Assembly: GCF_009749465.1 (NCBI RefSeq)
Contig: NZ_WBIS01000001.1
Span: 248,001-312,000 of the forward strand
DNA from: Agromyces terreus
GTDB taxonomy: Bacteria > Actinomycetota > Actinomycetes > Actinomycetales > Microbacteriaceae
DNA length: 64,000 nucleotides
Reading direction: 5' to 3'
Below are positions 1-8,143 of the stretch, one piece after another. Numbering within the stretch: position 1 is the stretch's first letter; each line of letters opens with the position of its first letter. A program made the position numbers and the translations under genes. The notes under the pieces were generated by a model, which saw only the letters and a list, made by a program, of their open reading frames with translations, made no database searches and was not told the origin of the DNA.

Positions 1-1376
1 ACGACGTTGACGGCGAGGCCGCCGAGGCTCGTCTCCTTGTACTTCGTCTTCATGTCGAGGCCGGTCTGGCGCATGGTCTCGATGACGGTGTCGAGCGACA
101 CGAGGTGCGTGCCGTCGCCGTGCAGCGCGAGCCTGGCCGCCGAGACCGCGGTCGACGAGGCGATCGCGTTGCGCTCGATGCAGGGCACCTGCACGAGACC
201 GCCGACCGGGTCGCACGTGAGGCCGAGGTGGTGCTCCATCGCGATCTCGGCGGCGTTCTCGATCTGCTGTGGCGTGCCGCCGAGCACGGCGCAGAGGGCC
301 CCGGCCGCCATGGCGCACGCGGAGCCGACCTCTGCCTGGCATCCGCCTTCGGCGCCCGAGATCGACGCGTTGCGCTTGACGAGCGACGCGATCGCCGCCG
401 CCGTCAACAGGAAGCGGCGGATGCCGGCGGCATCCGCGCCCGGCACGAAGCGCAGGTAGTAGTGGCCGACGGCCGGGATGATGCCCGCGGCGCCGTTCGT
501 GGGCGCGGTCACGACACGCCCGCCCGAGGCGTTCTCTTCATTGACGGCGAGGGCGTAGGCGTGCAGCCACTCGGTCGACGTGTCGCGCGCGCCCGGATGC
601 CCGGTCTCGTCGCGCTCGTACTCTTCGAGGCGTCGGCGCACGCCGGGCGCGCGGCGCGGCACGCCGAGCCCGCCGGGCAGGGTTCCCCCGGTCGAGAGGC
701 CGTGCTCGACGCACTCGGCCATGCCCGCCCAGATCGCGTCGAGCCCGTCGTCGATGCCCGTCTCGCCGTGCAGCGCGACCTCGTTGTACCGCACGACATC
801 GCAGAAGGAAACGCCGTGGGTCTCGCAGAGCGCGAGCAGCTCCGCCGCGTTCGAGTAGGGGAGGGGGTAGCGCACGACCTCGGACTCCTGCGGGGCGTCG
901 CCGTCGCGGCGGATGAAGCCGCCGCCGACCGAGTAGAACGTCTCCTCGGCGATCGGGAGCGCGTCTCCATCGCCCCAGGCCTGCAGCGTCATCGCGTTCG
1001 GATGCCCGGGCAGGCGGGTGCGCGGCGCGAACACGACCTCGTCGGCCGACATGCGAATCGGATGCCGCCCCGCGAGCAGGACCTCGCCGCCCTCGCCGAG
1101 CGAGGTCCACGCCCCGCGCACGTCGTCGGGGTCGCACGTGTCGGGCCGCAGCCCACGAAGGCCGGCGACGACGGCGTCGGGGGTGCCGTGGCCGAGCCCG
1201 GTGGCGCCGAGCGACCCGTAGAGGGTGCACGCGACGCGGTCGACGCGCTCGAGGAGGCCGTCGTCGAGGAGGCCCTGCGCGAAGGCGTTGGCGGCCCGCA
1301 TCGGGCCGACCGTATGCGAGCTCGACGGCCCGATGCCGATCGAGAAGAGGTCGAGGGCGGAGACGAACGCTGTCAC
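1..1376 (-). CDS. sdaA: L-serine ammonia-lyase (iron-sulfur type), 3' end outside window
   Basis: Deaminates L-serine to pyruvate and ammonia in the cytosol, using a [4Fe-4S] cluster. The visible 458 codons start at GTG 1376 and end in a GGLAVNVV stretch typical of the extreme C-terminus, so only a few residues are missing. Near the N-terminus is [13 protein letters not shown], the conserved substrate motif. The three cluster cysteines of the family are present in [20 protein letters not shown] and VPCIERN. It is the fused single-chain form (alpha plus beta domains). A TAGCCT hexamer on the minus strand at 1384-1389 puts the predicted transcript start one base before the GTG. It is divergent from the acetyltransferase gene that follows. 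Confidence 0.95.
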   Translation of the reverse strand, partial: MTAFVSALDLFSIGIGPSSSHTVGPMRAANAFAQGLLDDGLLERVDRVACTLYGSLGATGLGHGTPDAVVAGLRGLRPDTCDPDDVRGAWTSLGEGGEVLLAGRHPIRMSADEVVFAPRTRLPGHPNAMTLQAWGDGDALPIAEETFYSVGGGFIRRDGDAPQESEVVRYPLPYSNAAELLALCETHGVSFCDVVRYNEVALHGETGIDDGLDAIWAGMAECVEHGLSTGGTLPGGLGVPRRAPGVRRRLEEYERDETGHPGARDTSTEWLHAYALAVNEENASGGRVVTAPTNGAAGIIPAVGHYYLRFVPGADAAGIRRFLLTAAAIASLVKRNASISGAEGGCQAEVGSACAMAAGALCAVLGGTPQQIENAAEIAMEHHLGLTCDPVGGLVQVPCIERNAIASSTAVSAARLALHGDGTHLVSLDTVIETMRQTGLDMKTKYKETSLGGLAVNV

Positions 1377-1499
1377 GGCCTCAAGGCTACGCCGCAGACC
1401 GTGCAGGCATTCGCCGTGAACGTGCAGGAACCTGCGTATTCGGCCGATCCGGCGCACACGGTCTTCGTGCAGGAGGGCGGTCGTAGGCTGATCCTCCGT

Positions 1500-2066
1500 A
1501 TGAACGAGATAACCGCTGCGAGCAAGCCCATCCTCGACGCCCCGACCGGGAGCGCGCCCCGACGTGACGACGTCGTGGTTCGGCTCATGCACCCCGAAGA
1601 GACCGACGAGGTCGCCGAGCTGTCCGTCGCCGCCTACTCCGCCTCGTACGCGATCGGCGACGGCTATCGGGCCGACATCGCGGCCGTGGCCGACCGGGCC
1701 CGCGAGCACGAGGTCTGGGTGGCGGCGGATGCCGCGACCGGGGCCCTGCTCGGCACGGTCGCCACGCCCCGGGCCGGCCGAACCATGTCGCCCGTCGCCC
1801 GAGACGGCGAACTCGACTTCCGGCTGCTCGCGGTCGCGCCCGACGCACGACGGCGCGGCATCGGCGAGACGCTCGTCGAGCATGTGCTCGGGCTCGCGCG
1901 CGAGCGCGGCTCGGAGCGGGTCGTGCTCAACACGGGCCCCGAGATGCTCGGCGCGCACCGCCTCTACGAACGCCTCGGGTTCGAGCGGCTGCCCGAGCGG
2001 GAGCACACGATCACGCGGCCCGACGGATCGAGCTTCCTCCTGATGGCCTACGGGCGAACCCTCTGA
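1500..2066 (+). CDS. GNAT family N-acetyltransferase
   Basis: A 188-residue acetyl-CoA-dependent N-acetyltransferase of unknown substrate. The core fold is recognisable from LLAVAPDARRRGIGETLVEHVL (around residues 110-130), which holds the acetyl-CoA pyrophosphate loop RRRGIG, and from the following ..LYERLGFERL.. segment that is standard near the GNAT C-terminus. The open frame extends far upstream, but that part is antisense to sdaA. ATG 1500 is chosen because TAGGCT at 1484-1489 would start the transcript about four bases before it. No partner gene indicates the substrate. Confidence 0.88.
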   Translation: MNEITAASKPILDAPTGSAPRRDDVVVRLMHPEETDEVAELSVAAYSASYAIGDGYRADIAAVADRAREHEVWVAADAATGALLGTVATPRAGRTMSPVARDGELDFRLLAVAPDARRRGIGETLVEHVLGLARERGSERVVLNTGPEMLGAHRLYERLGFERLPEREHTITRPDGSSFLLMAYGRTL

Positions 2067-2151
2067 GGGGCCGAGCGGGTTCGACTCGCGGGATCACCCG
2101 CTCGGCCGCGGGTGTCTAGGGTGGGAGGAACGGTCGACTCAGGGGGACGGG

Positions 2152-2688
2152 ATGCGGACACACGCGAAGCACGCGCCGGCGGCGCTCATCGGACTCGCGG
2201 GCGTGCTCCTGCTGGCCGGATGCGTCATGCCGGTCGACCGCGACCCGGCCGGGGTCGACGGCTCCGACGGGTCCGACGGGTCGAACGCCGCCGGCGGCCG
2301 CCAGCAGGTCTCGTGCGCCGAGACGTCGAGCATCACGCTCGAGGGGCAGCGGGTCAGGTACGACGTCGAGGGCGACTGCGCCGAGGTCATCGTGCGCGGC
2401 GACGACCTGACCGTGCGCCTGAACGCGACCACGGCGCTCAGCATCGAGGGCCAGGACAACGACATCGAGTCCCGCGCCGAGCTCGGCGCGGTCACGATCA
2501 ACGGAAACGACAACGACGTGGAGGCGCGCACCATCGCGTCGATCACCATCTCGGGGCGCGACAACGACCTCGAAGCCGCGACCGTCGGCTCGGTCGAGAT
2601 CTCGGGCGAGGACAACAGCATCGAGGCCGACAACGATCCGCAGCCGGTCCGCATCAACGGCAACGGCAACACCGTCGAGCGGCGCTGA
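2152..2688 (+). CDS. DUF3060 domain lipoprotein
   Basis: A 178-residue secreted lipoprotein. The N-terminus is a lipoprotein signal peptide with lipobox LLAGC and the lipidated cysteine at residue 24. A short Asp/Gly/Ser linker follows, then a beta-helix-like region of short repeats with recurring GNDNDVEA, GRDNDLEA and GEDNSIEA units, characteristic of DUF3060 (known from mycobacterial and other actinobacterial surface proteins). No catalytic motif is evident. It probably sits on the outer face of the membrane; function unknown. Confidence 0.87.
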   Translation: MRTHAKHAPAALIGLAGVLLLAGCVMPVDRDPAGVDGSDGSDGSNAAGGRQQVSCAETSSITLEGQRVRYDVEGDCAEVIVRGDDLTVRLNATTALSIEGQDNDIESRAELGAVTINGNDNDVEARTIASITISGRDNDLEAATVGSVEISGEDNSIEADNDPQPVRINGNGNTVERR

Positions 2689-2794
2689 GGCCGCCGCTCG
2701 AACCGATGGGGCGGCGCTCGAGACGGCCGCTCGAGACGGCCGAACCGAACGAAAGGCTGACGACGCGAGCGCGCGCGCCTGCGAGACTCGAGCC

Positions 2795-3562
2795 ATGACG
2801 AACGCCGCACCGAACGAGTCCGCCGCCGAACGTCCGAGGGGTCGCCGTGGCATCCGCGTGCTGCTCGCCGTGGTCGTGGTGCTCCTGCTCGTGGTCGTGG
2901 GATTCCTCGTGTGGGCGAAGACCGTCATGCAGGGCGAACGACCCGCGGCGCTCGAAGCCTGGACCGACGACCGGGTGAGCATCGAGTCGTTCGACGACTC
3001 GGTCGTCATGACCCCGGTCGACGCGGCATCCGATCGCGGGCTCGTGTTCATCCCCGGTGCGAAGGTCGATCCGTACGCCTATCTCGCGAAACTCGCCGAC
3101 GCGGTCGCCGAGACGGGCACGACGGTCGTCATCACGAAACCCACGCTGAACCTCGCGTTCTTCGACCTGCGCCCGCTCTCGACGTTCACGGGCCACGCGC
3201 CCGACGTCGACGAGTGGTACGTCGGCGGGCACTCGCTCGGGGGAGTGAAGGCCTGCATGATGGCCGCCGACGAGGAGGTCGCGGGCATCGTGTTCTTCGG
3301 CTCGTACTGCGCGAACGACGTGAGCGGCGACGACCTCTCCGTGCTCAGCATCTCGGGCAGCGAAGACGGCCTCAGCACGCCCGACAAGATCGAGGGTGCC
3401 GCGCATCTGGTGCCGGCCGACACGACCTTCGTCGAGATCGAGGGCGCGAACCACGCGAGCTTCGGCGACTACGGCGTGCAGCCCGGCGACGGCGTGGCGA
3501 CGGCGAGCGACGACGACGTGCGCGCGCAGATCACCGAGGCGCTCGTCGCGTTCTGGGGCTGA
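2795..3562 (+). CDS. membrane-anchored alpha/beta hydrolase
   Basis: A 255-residue protein with one N-terminal membrane anchor (about residues 23-45), followed by an alpha/beta hydrolase domain of the Abhydrolase_5 type. The nucleophile elbow reads GGHSLGGVK, placing the catalytic serine near residue 147; the C-terminal GANHASFGDYG supplies the likely catalytic histidine. The anchor and missing C-terminal tail suggest an extracytoplasmic enzyme. Substrate unknown. It ends just before a strong bidirectional hairpin at 3581-3618. Confidence 0.88.
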   Translation: MTNAAPNESAAERPRGRRGIRVLLAVVVVLLLVVVGFLVWAKTVMQGERPAALEAWTDDRVSIESFDDSVVMTPVDAASDRGLVFIPGAKVDPYAYLAKLADAVAETGTTVVITKPTLNLAFFDLRPLSTFTGHAPDVDEWYVGGHSLGGVKACMMAADEEVAGIVFFGSYCANDVSGDDLSVLSISGSEDGLSTPDKIEGAAHLVPADTTFVEIEGANHASFGDYGVQPGDGVATASDDDVRAQITEALVAFWG

Positions 3563-3580
3563 TCGTCAGGTGAGACGGCG

Positions 3581-3618
3581 GATGCCCCGGAACCCACGAG
3601 CGCGGGTTACGGGGCATC
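3581..3618. terminator. bidirectional hairpin terminator
   Basis: GATGCCCCG at 3581-3589 pairs perfectly with CGGGGCATC at 3610-3618, and AACCC/GGGTT pair inside it. It lies between two convergent genes ending at 3562 and 3640, as expected of a shared terminator. There is no long T tract, which is common in high-GC actinobacteria. Confidence 0.75.
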
Positions 3619-3639
3619 CATTCGCGTGCGTGCGTGCTC

Positions 3640-4251
3640 CTAGCGCAGCGTCTTGCGCGCCGTGATCTGGCCGGTGTCGAAGCCGAGCAGGTGCAGTCCG
3701 CCGTGGAAGCGGGCGTGCTCGACCTTGATGCAGCGGTCCATGACGACGGTGAGCCCCTGCTCCTCGCCGGAGTACGCGGCCTCCTGGTTCCAGATGCCGA
3801 GCTGCACCCAGATGGTCTTCGCGCCCACGGCGACGACGTCGTCGATGACGCTCGGGATGTCGCTGCCGCGGCGGAACACCACGACGATGTCGGGCACCCC
3901 GGGCAGGTCCTTCAGGCTCGCGTAGGCGGGCTGGCCGAGGATCTCCTTTTCCATGGGGTTCACGAAGTACAGGCGGTAGGCGCTGGACTGCTGCAGGTAG
4001 GTGCCGACGAAGTAGCTCGAGCGCTGCGGCTTCGGCGAGGCGCCCACGATCGCGACCGACTTCGCCGCGCGCAGGATCGCGAGGCGCTGCTTCGCGTCGG
4101 GGCCGACCCAGGTGCGCTGCGACTTCAGCAGCTTCGCGAGCGGCGAGCTCGCGGGCAGGTCGCACGAGAGGCCGTTGACGAGGCGAACGGTCTCGGTCGA
4201 GGCGTCGCCGGTCGAGGCATCCGTGCTCGGGGTGTCGAGTGCAGTGCTCAT
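3640..4251 (-). CDS. CoA-binding protein paired with metY
   Basis: A 203-residue cytosolic protein of the CoA_binding_2 family (YccU-like). The Rossmann-type dinucleotide/CoA loop is seen in SVAIVGASPKPQRSSYFVG (around residues 68-86), and the family's VVFRRGSDIP and IWVQLGIWNQEA segments are present. Its ATG overlaps the metY stop by four bases (ATGA), so the two are translationally coupled. Close coupling to an O-acetylhomoserine sulfhydrylase suggests a role in sulfur-amino-acid metabolism; the molecular role is not established. Confidence 0.9.
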   Translation of the reverse strand: MSTALDTPSTDASTGDASTETVRLVNGLSCDLPASSPLAKLLKSQRTWVGPDAKQRLAILRAAKSVAIVGASPKPQRSSYFVGTYLQQSSAYRLYFVNPMEKEILGQPAYASLKDLPGVPDIVVVFRRGSDIPSVIDDVVAVGAKTIWVQLGIWNQEAAYSGEEQGLTVVMDRCIKVEHARFHGGLHLLGFDTGQITARKTLR

Positions 4252-5543
4252 CGTGAAGCTCCAGTCGCGGCCGTGAGGGCCTGGTCGAGGTCGTCGATGA
4301 TGTCTTCAACGTCTTCGATGCCCACGCTAATCCGCACGACGCCCGGAAGCACGCCCGCGTCGACGAGCTGCTGCTCGGTCAACTGCGCGTGCGTGGTCGA
4401 TGCCGGGTGGATGATGAGCGTCTTCGCGTCGCCGATGTTCGCGAGGTGCGAGGCGAGGTTGACCGACTCGATGAGCTTCTGGCCGACGGCGCGGCCGCCC
4501 TTGACCTCGAAGCTGAAGACCGATCCCGGGCCCTTGGGCAGGTACTTCTTCGCACGGTCGAAGTGCGGGTGGTTCTCAAGGCCGGCCCACCAGACGTTCT
4601 CGATGCGCGGGTCGGATTCGAGCCATTCGGCGACCGCGCGGGCGTTGTCGATGTGCGCCTGGATGCGGTACGGCAGCGTTTCAACGCCCTGCGCGAGCAG
4701 GAACGCGGAGTGGGGGGCGAGCGCGGGGCCGATGTCGCGCAGCTGCTCGGCGCGCAGGCGCGTGAGGAACGCGTACTCGCCGAAGTTGCCCGACCATTCG
4801 AGTCCTCCGTAGCTCGGCACCGGCTGGCCGAACAGCGGGAACTTCTCGGAGTGCCAGTGGAAGCGGCCCGACTCGACGACGACGCCGCCGAGGGTCGTGC
4901 CGTGCCCGCCGAGGAACTTCGTCGCCGAGTGCGTGACGATGTCGGCGCCCCACTCGATCGGCCGGTTGAGGTACGGCGTCGCGATGGTCGAGTCGACGAT
5001 GAACGGGATGCCGTGGGCGTGCGCGACATCGGCGAGGCCCTCGAGGTCGGCGACCTCGCCCGACGGGTTCGCGATGGTCTCGACGAAGAGGGCCTTGGTG
5101 TTGTCCTGGATCGCGGCGGCGTAGTCGACCGGGTCGGCGGAGCGCACGAACGTCGTCTCGATGCCGAACCGGCGCAGCGTGACATCCAACTGCGTGATCG
5201 ACCCGCCGTAGAGGTTGGCCGAGGCGACGATGTGGTCTCCGCTGCCCGCGAGCGAGGCGAAGGTGATGTACTGCGCCGACAGGCCGGAGGCCGTGGCGAC
5301 GGCGCCGAGGCCGCCCTCGAGGCTCGCGACGCGCTCCTCGAAGCTCGCGACGGTGGGGTTGGCCAGACGCGAGTAGATGTTGCCGTACTTCTGCAGGGCG
5401 AAGCGCGCCGCGGCGTCGGCCGTGTCGTCGAAGACGAAGGCGCTCGACTGGTAGATCGGCAGGGCGCGCGCGCCCGTCACCTGGTCGGGGATGTTGCCCG
5501 CGTGGATGGCGCGGGTCTTGAAGCCGTATTCGCGGTCTGCCAT
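4248..5543 (-). CDS. metY: O-acetylhomoserine sulfhydrylase (aminocarboxypropyltransferase)
   Basis: A 431-residue PLP enzyme of the Cys/Met metabolism family that makes homocysteine from O-acetylhomoserine and sulfide. The N-terminal FKTRAIHAGN, the SATKFLGGHGT motif carrying the PLP-binding lysine, and the C-terminal HPASTTHAQLTEQQL are all diagnostic of MetY rather than MetB. A minus-strand TAGCGT at 5550-5555 places the predicted start of transcription exactly on the ATG. It heads a two-gene unit with the CoA-binding protein. Confidence 0.94.
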   Translation of the reverse strand: MADREYGFKTRAIHAGNIPDQVTGARALPIYQSSAFVFDDTADAAARFALQKYGNIYSRLANPTVASFEERVASLEGGLGAVATASGLSAQYITFASLAGSGDHIVASANLYGGSITQLDVTLRRFGIETTFVRSADPVDYAAAIQDNTKALFVETIANPSGEVADLEGLADVAHAHGIPFIVDSTIATPYLNRPIEWGADIVTHSATKFLGGHGTTLGGVVVESGRFHWHSEKFPLFGQPVPSYGGLEWSGNFGEYAFLTRLRAEQLRDIGPALAPHSAFLLAQGVETLPYRIQAHIDNARAVAEWLESDPRIENVWWAGLENHPHFDRAKKYLPKGPGSVFSFEVKGGRAVGQKLIESVNLASHLANIGDAKTLIIHPASTTHAQLTEQQLVDAGVLPGVVRISVGIEDVEDIIDDLDQALTAATGASR

Positions 5544-5549
5544 GCGTTC

Positions 5550-5555
5550 ACGCTA
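5550..5555 (-). promoter_or_regulatory. -10 hexamer, leaderless metY
   Basis: TAGCGT on the minus strand; seven bases downstream of its last base is the A of the metY ATG at 5543. No clear -35 box is seen. Confidence 0.55.
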
Positions 5556-5635
5556 GTCGCGCCGCCTGCACCGACCGCCCGAACCCGTAATGCAGTGCAA
5601 TCAGACCGCGAGGATGCCTCGAGTGCCGCGGCCGC

Positions 5636-6778
5636 CTAGGACCCGGTGCGCCACGCGGTGACCTCGACGTCGCCGCCCGTGATGTCGGTCCGAGCTGGAA
5701 CGTACGTGCGGACGGCACCCGCGTACGGCGCCACGAGCACGAAGTCGGCGGGTTCGAGGTCGCTCGCTGCCGGGGCGCGCCACGAGAGCTCGGCCTCGAC
5801 GCCGGAGCCGGGCTCGACGGTGAGCTCCACCGGGCCCGCATCCGGCTCGGCGAGTCCGCCGCCGTGCAGCACGCGCACGTCGACGGCTCCCGTGGTGATC
5901 GCGCTGAACGCGAGGTCGGGGTAGCCGTCGAGCACGCAGGGCGCCGACGAGACGTTCACCGCGGTGACGCGCATGCCCCGCGTGCCCGCCGCGGAGTCCG
6001 GCTCCGATGCCGTGAACTCGAGCTGGTTCTCCGTGCACCACGTCGGGTCCACCGTCCAGTCGCCCGGCGCGACGTCGGGCGCCGGCGTGCCAGTGGGGAT
6101 GGGTTCGGACGGCTCGTGCAACTCCCCGTCGGAGTCGGCCGCCTCGGCGGAGATCGCCCTGTGCCAGGCCTGGTCGGCCGCCGGCACGATCGCGGCGACC
6201 GCGATCAGGCCGACCAGGGCGGCTGCGGCGGCGACGGCGACCGGACGACGATGGGCACGCCTCGGACCGGTGGGGGTCGCCGGTGTGGTCTGCGCCGGGG
6301 AGCCGGTCACGGCCCGGGCCGGCTCGAACGCGACGACGGCGAGCGCCGGGAGCCAGCCCCACAGCACGCCCCAATACGCGCCGACTGCGGCGGATTCCGT
6401 CGTGGGCAGCACGAACGGCGTCGACGCGACCAGTCCGGCGATGACCGTGCCGAACACGGGCAGCGCAGCCACGGCCGTGCCGGCGAGCACCGCGGCGAGC
6501 CATCCGGCGGCGAAACCCGGGGTCCCGCGTCCCGCGCGCAGCAGCAGTGCGAGCAGGGCGAACCCGCCGCCGATCGCGAGCGCCGATGCGAGCACGGCGA
6601 GCGGACCCCATGGCCCCGGCGCCGAAGCGCCGACGGGCAGCGTGTCGGGCGCGAGCACACGCGTGATCCTGGTCGCAGCGGACGACCCCGAGGCCATGCC
6701 CGCGTGCGCGATCCAGCCGCTCGCGAACCAGGCGGCGATGGCGACGACGGGCGGAACGATCCAACGGGCGACGCGCAT
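5636..6778 (-). CDS. membrane protein with C-terminal DUF4232 domain
   Basis: A 380-residue protein. The first part has several hydrophobic helices (about residues 5-25, 55-80, 100-135 and 145-170), then a membrane segment near residue 190. After that comes a proline/acid-rich linker and a C-terminal DUF4232 domain (about 245-380), recognisable from the CTENQLEF start, the paired cysteine in SAPCVLDGYPDLAF and the SWRAPAASD segment. DUF4232 is usually extracellular in actinobacteria. Function unknown. It is divergent from the ABM gene, both reading off a 49-bp intergenic space. Confidence 0.85.
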   Translation of the reverse strand: MRVARWIVPPVVAIAAWFASGWIAHAGMASGSSAATRITRVLAPDTLPVGASAPGPWGPLAVLASALAIGGGFALLALLLRAGRGTPGFAAGWLAAVLAGTAVAALPVFGTVIAGLVASTPFVLPTTESAAVGAYWGVLWGWLPALAVVAFEPARAVTGSPAQTTPATPTGPRRAHRRPVAVAAAAALVGLIAVAAIVPAADQAWHRAISAEAADSDGELHEPSEPIPTGTPAPDVAPGDWTVDPTWCTENQLEFTASEPDSAAGTRGMRVTAVNVSSAPCVLDGYPDLAFSAITTGAVDVRVLHGGGLAEPDAGPVELTVEPGSGVEAELSWRAPAASDLEPADFVLVAPYAGAVRTYVPARTDITGGDVEVTAWRTGS

Positions 6779-6784
6779 CGCCCG

Positions 6785-6790
6785 AGCCTA
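6785..6790 (-). promoter_or_regulatory. -10 hexamer, leaderless DUF4232 gene
   Basis: TAGGCT on the minus strand, with seven-base spacing to the ATG at 6778. It forms a divergent pair with the plus-strand TAGGCT at 6816-6821. Confidence 0.55.
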
Positions 6791-6815
6791 CGGACTCGGA
6801 GCAGGTGCTCGTCGG

Positions 6816-6821
6816 TAGGCT
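6816..6821 (+). promoter_or_regulatory. -10 hexamer, leaderless ABM gene
   Basis: TAGGCT, with the predicted start point exactly on GTG 6828. This supports the GTG as the true start. Confidence 0.55.
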
Positions 6822-6827
6822 CGCCGG

Positions 6828-7124
6828 GTGATCCTCGAACATGCGCTGCTGCCCGTTGTGCCCGGACTCGAGCGCGAGTTCGAGGCCGCGTTCGACGAGG
6901 CGCGCCACCTCATCGCGGGCATGCCCGGCTTCGTCGACCTCACACTCTCTCGCGGCGTCGAGTCGCCCTCGACCTATCTGCTGCTCGTGCACTGGGAGAG
7001 CGTCGAGGCGCACGAGATCGGGTTCCGCGGGGCGCCCGAGTACGCGCGTTGGCGCGAACTGCTGCACCGCTTCTACGACCCGTTCCCCGTCGTGGAGCAC
7101 TTCGCGACCGTGCACAGCGCCTGA
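6828..7124 (+). CDS. antibiotic biosynthesis monooxygenase (ABM) domain protein
   Basis: A 98-residue single-domain protein of the ABM/dimeric alpha-beta barrel family. It has the MPGFVDLTLSRGVESPSTYLLLVHWESVEAH pattern: a strand, a turn, then the conserved W-E/D-S segment before a helix. Such proteins are small dimeric enzymes, typically monooxygenases or heme-degradation relatives. No heme-binding residues characteristic of IsdG are obvious, so the substrate is unknown. The start is GTG, supported by the upstream -10 box. Confidence 0.82.
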   Translation: MILEHALLPVVPGLEREFEAAFDEARHLIAGMPGFVDLTLSRGVESPSTYLLLVHWESVEAHEIGFRGAPEYARWRELLHRFYDPFPVVEHFATVHSA

Positions 7125-7138
7125 GCAGGAACGATCGG

Positions 7139-7144
7139 TAGGGT
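7139..7144 (+). promoter_or_regulatory. possible -10 box for riboswitch-gdx transcript
   Basis: TAGGGT, about 25 bases before the riboswitch aptamer; it would start transcription near 7151, giving a leader of about 80 nt. No good -35 box is visible. Confidence 0.4.
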
Positions 7145-7170
7145 TGCGGGAACGCCGCGGCTCGCGGCAT

Positions 7171-7213
7171 CCGGACGAGGGCACCCAGTACCCGGAACGC
7201 GACAAGACTGGCT
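7171..7213 (+). ncRNA. guanidine-III (ykkC-III) riboswitch
   Basis: The leader of the SMR gene matches the guanidine-III aptamer closely: CCGGACGAGG, then GUACCCGG, then GACAAGAC, in the right order and spacing. The two CCGG blocks (7171-7174 and 7191-7194) form one helix. CCAGT (7185-7189) pairs with ACTGG (7207-7211) as the pseudoknot helix; those bases differ from the textbook aptamer but remain complementary, i.e. covariation. The ribosome-binding site GGAG (7216-7219) follows directly in the loop of a small CTCA/TGAG hairpin, so control is most likely at translation: guanidinium binding should expose the site. Confidence 0.92.
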
Positions 7214-7229
7214 CAGGAGTTGAGTCGTC

Positions 7230-7556
7230 ATGTCATGGATCGTCCTCATCGCCTCGGGCGTGCTCGAAGCTGTCTGGGCCACCGCGCTCGGCAAGTCCGA
7301 GGGGTTCACGAAGCTCTGGCCGTCGGTCGTGTTCGGCGTCGCGCTCGTCGCATCGATGGGTGGGCTCGCGTTCGCGATGCGCGACATCCCGACCGGCACC
7401 GCCTACGCGGTCTGGGTCGGCATCGGCGCGGCGCTCACGGTCGTGTGGTCGATGATCACGGGCGACGCGGATGTCTCGTGGGCGAAGATCCTGCTGCTCG
7501 TCGGTCTCGTGGGCTGCGTCGTCGGCCTGAAGTTCGTCGACGGGGGCAGCCACTAG
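7230..7556 (+). CDS. gdx: guanidinium exporter, SMR family (Gdx/SugE type)
   Basis: A 108-residue four-helix small multidrug resistance protein. The N-terminal helix has the essential glutamate in GVLEAVWATALGKSEGF, the Gdx/SugE-subtype signature with the downstream lysine/serine, followed by YAVWVGIGAALTVVWSMI. SMR proteins work as antiparallel dimers exporting cations in exchange for protons. The guanidine-III riboswitch immediately upstream argues that the physiological substrate is guanidinium and not quaternary ammonium drugs. A 14-bp-stem terminator follows the gene, so it is a single-gene unit. Confidence 0.94.
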   Translation: MSWIVLIASGVLEAVWATALGKSEGFTKLWPSVVFGVALVASMGGLAFAMRDIPTGTAYAVWVGIGAALTVVWSMITGDADVSWAKILLLVGLVGCVVGLKFVDGGSH

Positions 7557-7578
7557 CGTCACGCCGGTCGACGTCGTC

Positions 7579-7612
7579 GAGCGGATGCCGGCGGCGCTGC
7601 CGGCATCCGCTC
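7579..7612 (+). terminator. hairpin terminator after gdx
   Basis: Perfect 14-bp stem (7579-7592 with 7599-7612) and a six-base loop, followed by TCTGTC. It isolates gdx from the XRE operon. Confidence 0.78.
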
Positions 7613-7630
7613 TCTGTCACCGTCAATGAT

Positions 7631-7646
7631 GTAAAGAATGCTTGAC
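7631..7646. promoter_or_regulatory. imperfect operator copy over the -35 region
   Basis: GTAAAGAATGCTTGAC matches the core of the downstream perfect palindrome (GTCAAGAATTCTTGAC) at 14 of 16 positions. It overlaps the -35 box TTGACC at 7642-7647. The two site centres are 46 bp apart. Confidence 0.6.
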
Positions 7647-7670
7647 CTCAGGTTCGGAATGCCTTACATT
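7642..7670 (+). promoter_or_regulatory. promoter of membrane protein/XRE pair
   Basis: TTGACC (7642-7647), a 17-bp spacer, then TACATT (7665-7670): the best consensus promoter in the window. Predicted start point near 7677, inside the perfect palindrome. Confidence 0.7.
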
Positions 7671-7674
7671 CGGG

Positions 7675-7694
7675 GTGTCAAGAATTCTTGACAC
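7675..7694. promoter_or_regulatory. 20-bp perfect palindromic operator
   Basis: GTGTCAAGAATTCTTGACAC reads the same on both strands and sits on the predicted transcription start. It is the likely binding site of the XRE regulator encoded by the second gene of this operon (negative autoregulation), by position and symmetry. Confidence 0.68.
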
Positions 7695-7711
7695 TCGCGA
7701 AGGAGGGCACG

Positions 7712-8143
7712 ATGTCGTACGAGGAGAAGGGCGTCTGGTCGTTCCTGGCCATCGCCGTCATCGGCTACGCGGTCTACCTCGGCATCATGCTCCCGCGGCT
7801 CGTGGGCACGCCGATCCCCGAGGTCGACTACGTGTGGCCGATGGTGTGGACCATCGGCGGCACGATCGTCGCGGGCATCCTGTCGCGCATCCTCATCGAG
7901 ATCGTCGCGCCGAGCGAGACCTACAAGGCCGACCAGCGCGACCGCGAGATCGAGCGCACCGGCGACCGGGTCGGCAACTCCTTCGTCGTGATCGGGGCGC
8001 TGGCCGCCCTGATCCTCGCGTGGTTCGAGGTCGACTGGTTCTGGATCGCGAACGTGATCTACCTGTGCTTCGTGATCAGCGGCATCCTCGCGAGCCTCAC
8101 GAAGCTCGCGGCCTACCGCGCCGGGGGGTTCCAGGAATGGTGA
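7712..8143 (+). CDS. small membrane protein coupled to XRE regulator
   Basis: A 143-residue integral membrane protein with four hydrophobic helices (about residues 8-28, 42-65, 88-106 and 110-132) and a charged cytosolic loop rich in Asp/Arg between helices two and three. I do not recognise a named family. ATG 7712 follows a strong AGGAGG at 7701-7706; an upstream in-frame TTG lies inside the operator and is unlikely. The 3' end overlaps the XRE gene by seven bases. Pairing with a tiny XRE regulator is a widespread arrangement in Firmicutes and actinobacteria, but its purpose is unknown. Confidence 0.85.
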   Translation: MSYEEKGVWSFLAIAVIGYAVYLGIMLPRLVGTPIPEVDYVWPMVWTIGGTIVAGILSRILIEIVAPSETYKADQRDREIERTGDRVGNSFVVIGALAALILAWFEVDWFWIANVIYLCFVISGILASLTKLAAYRAGGFQEW

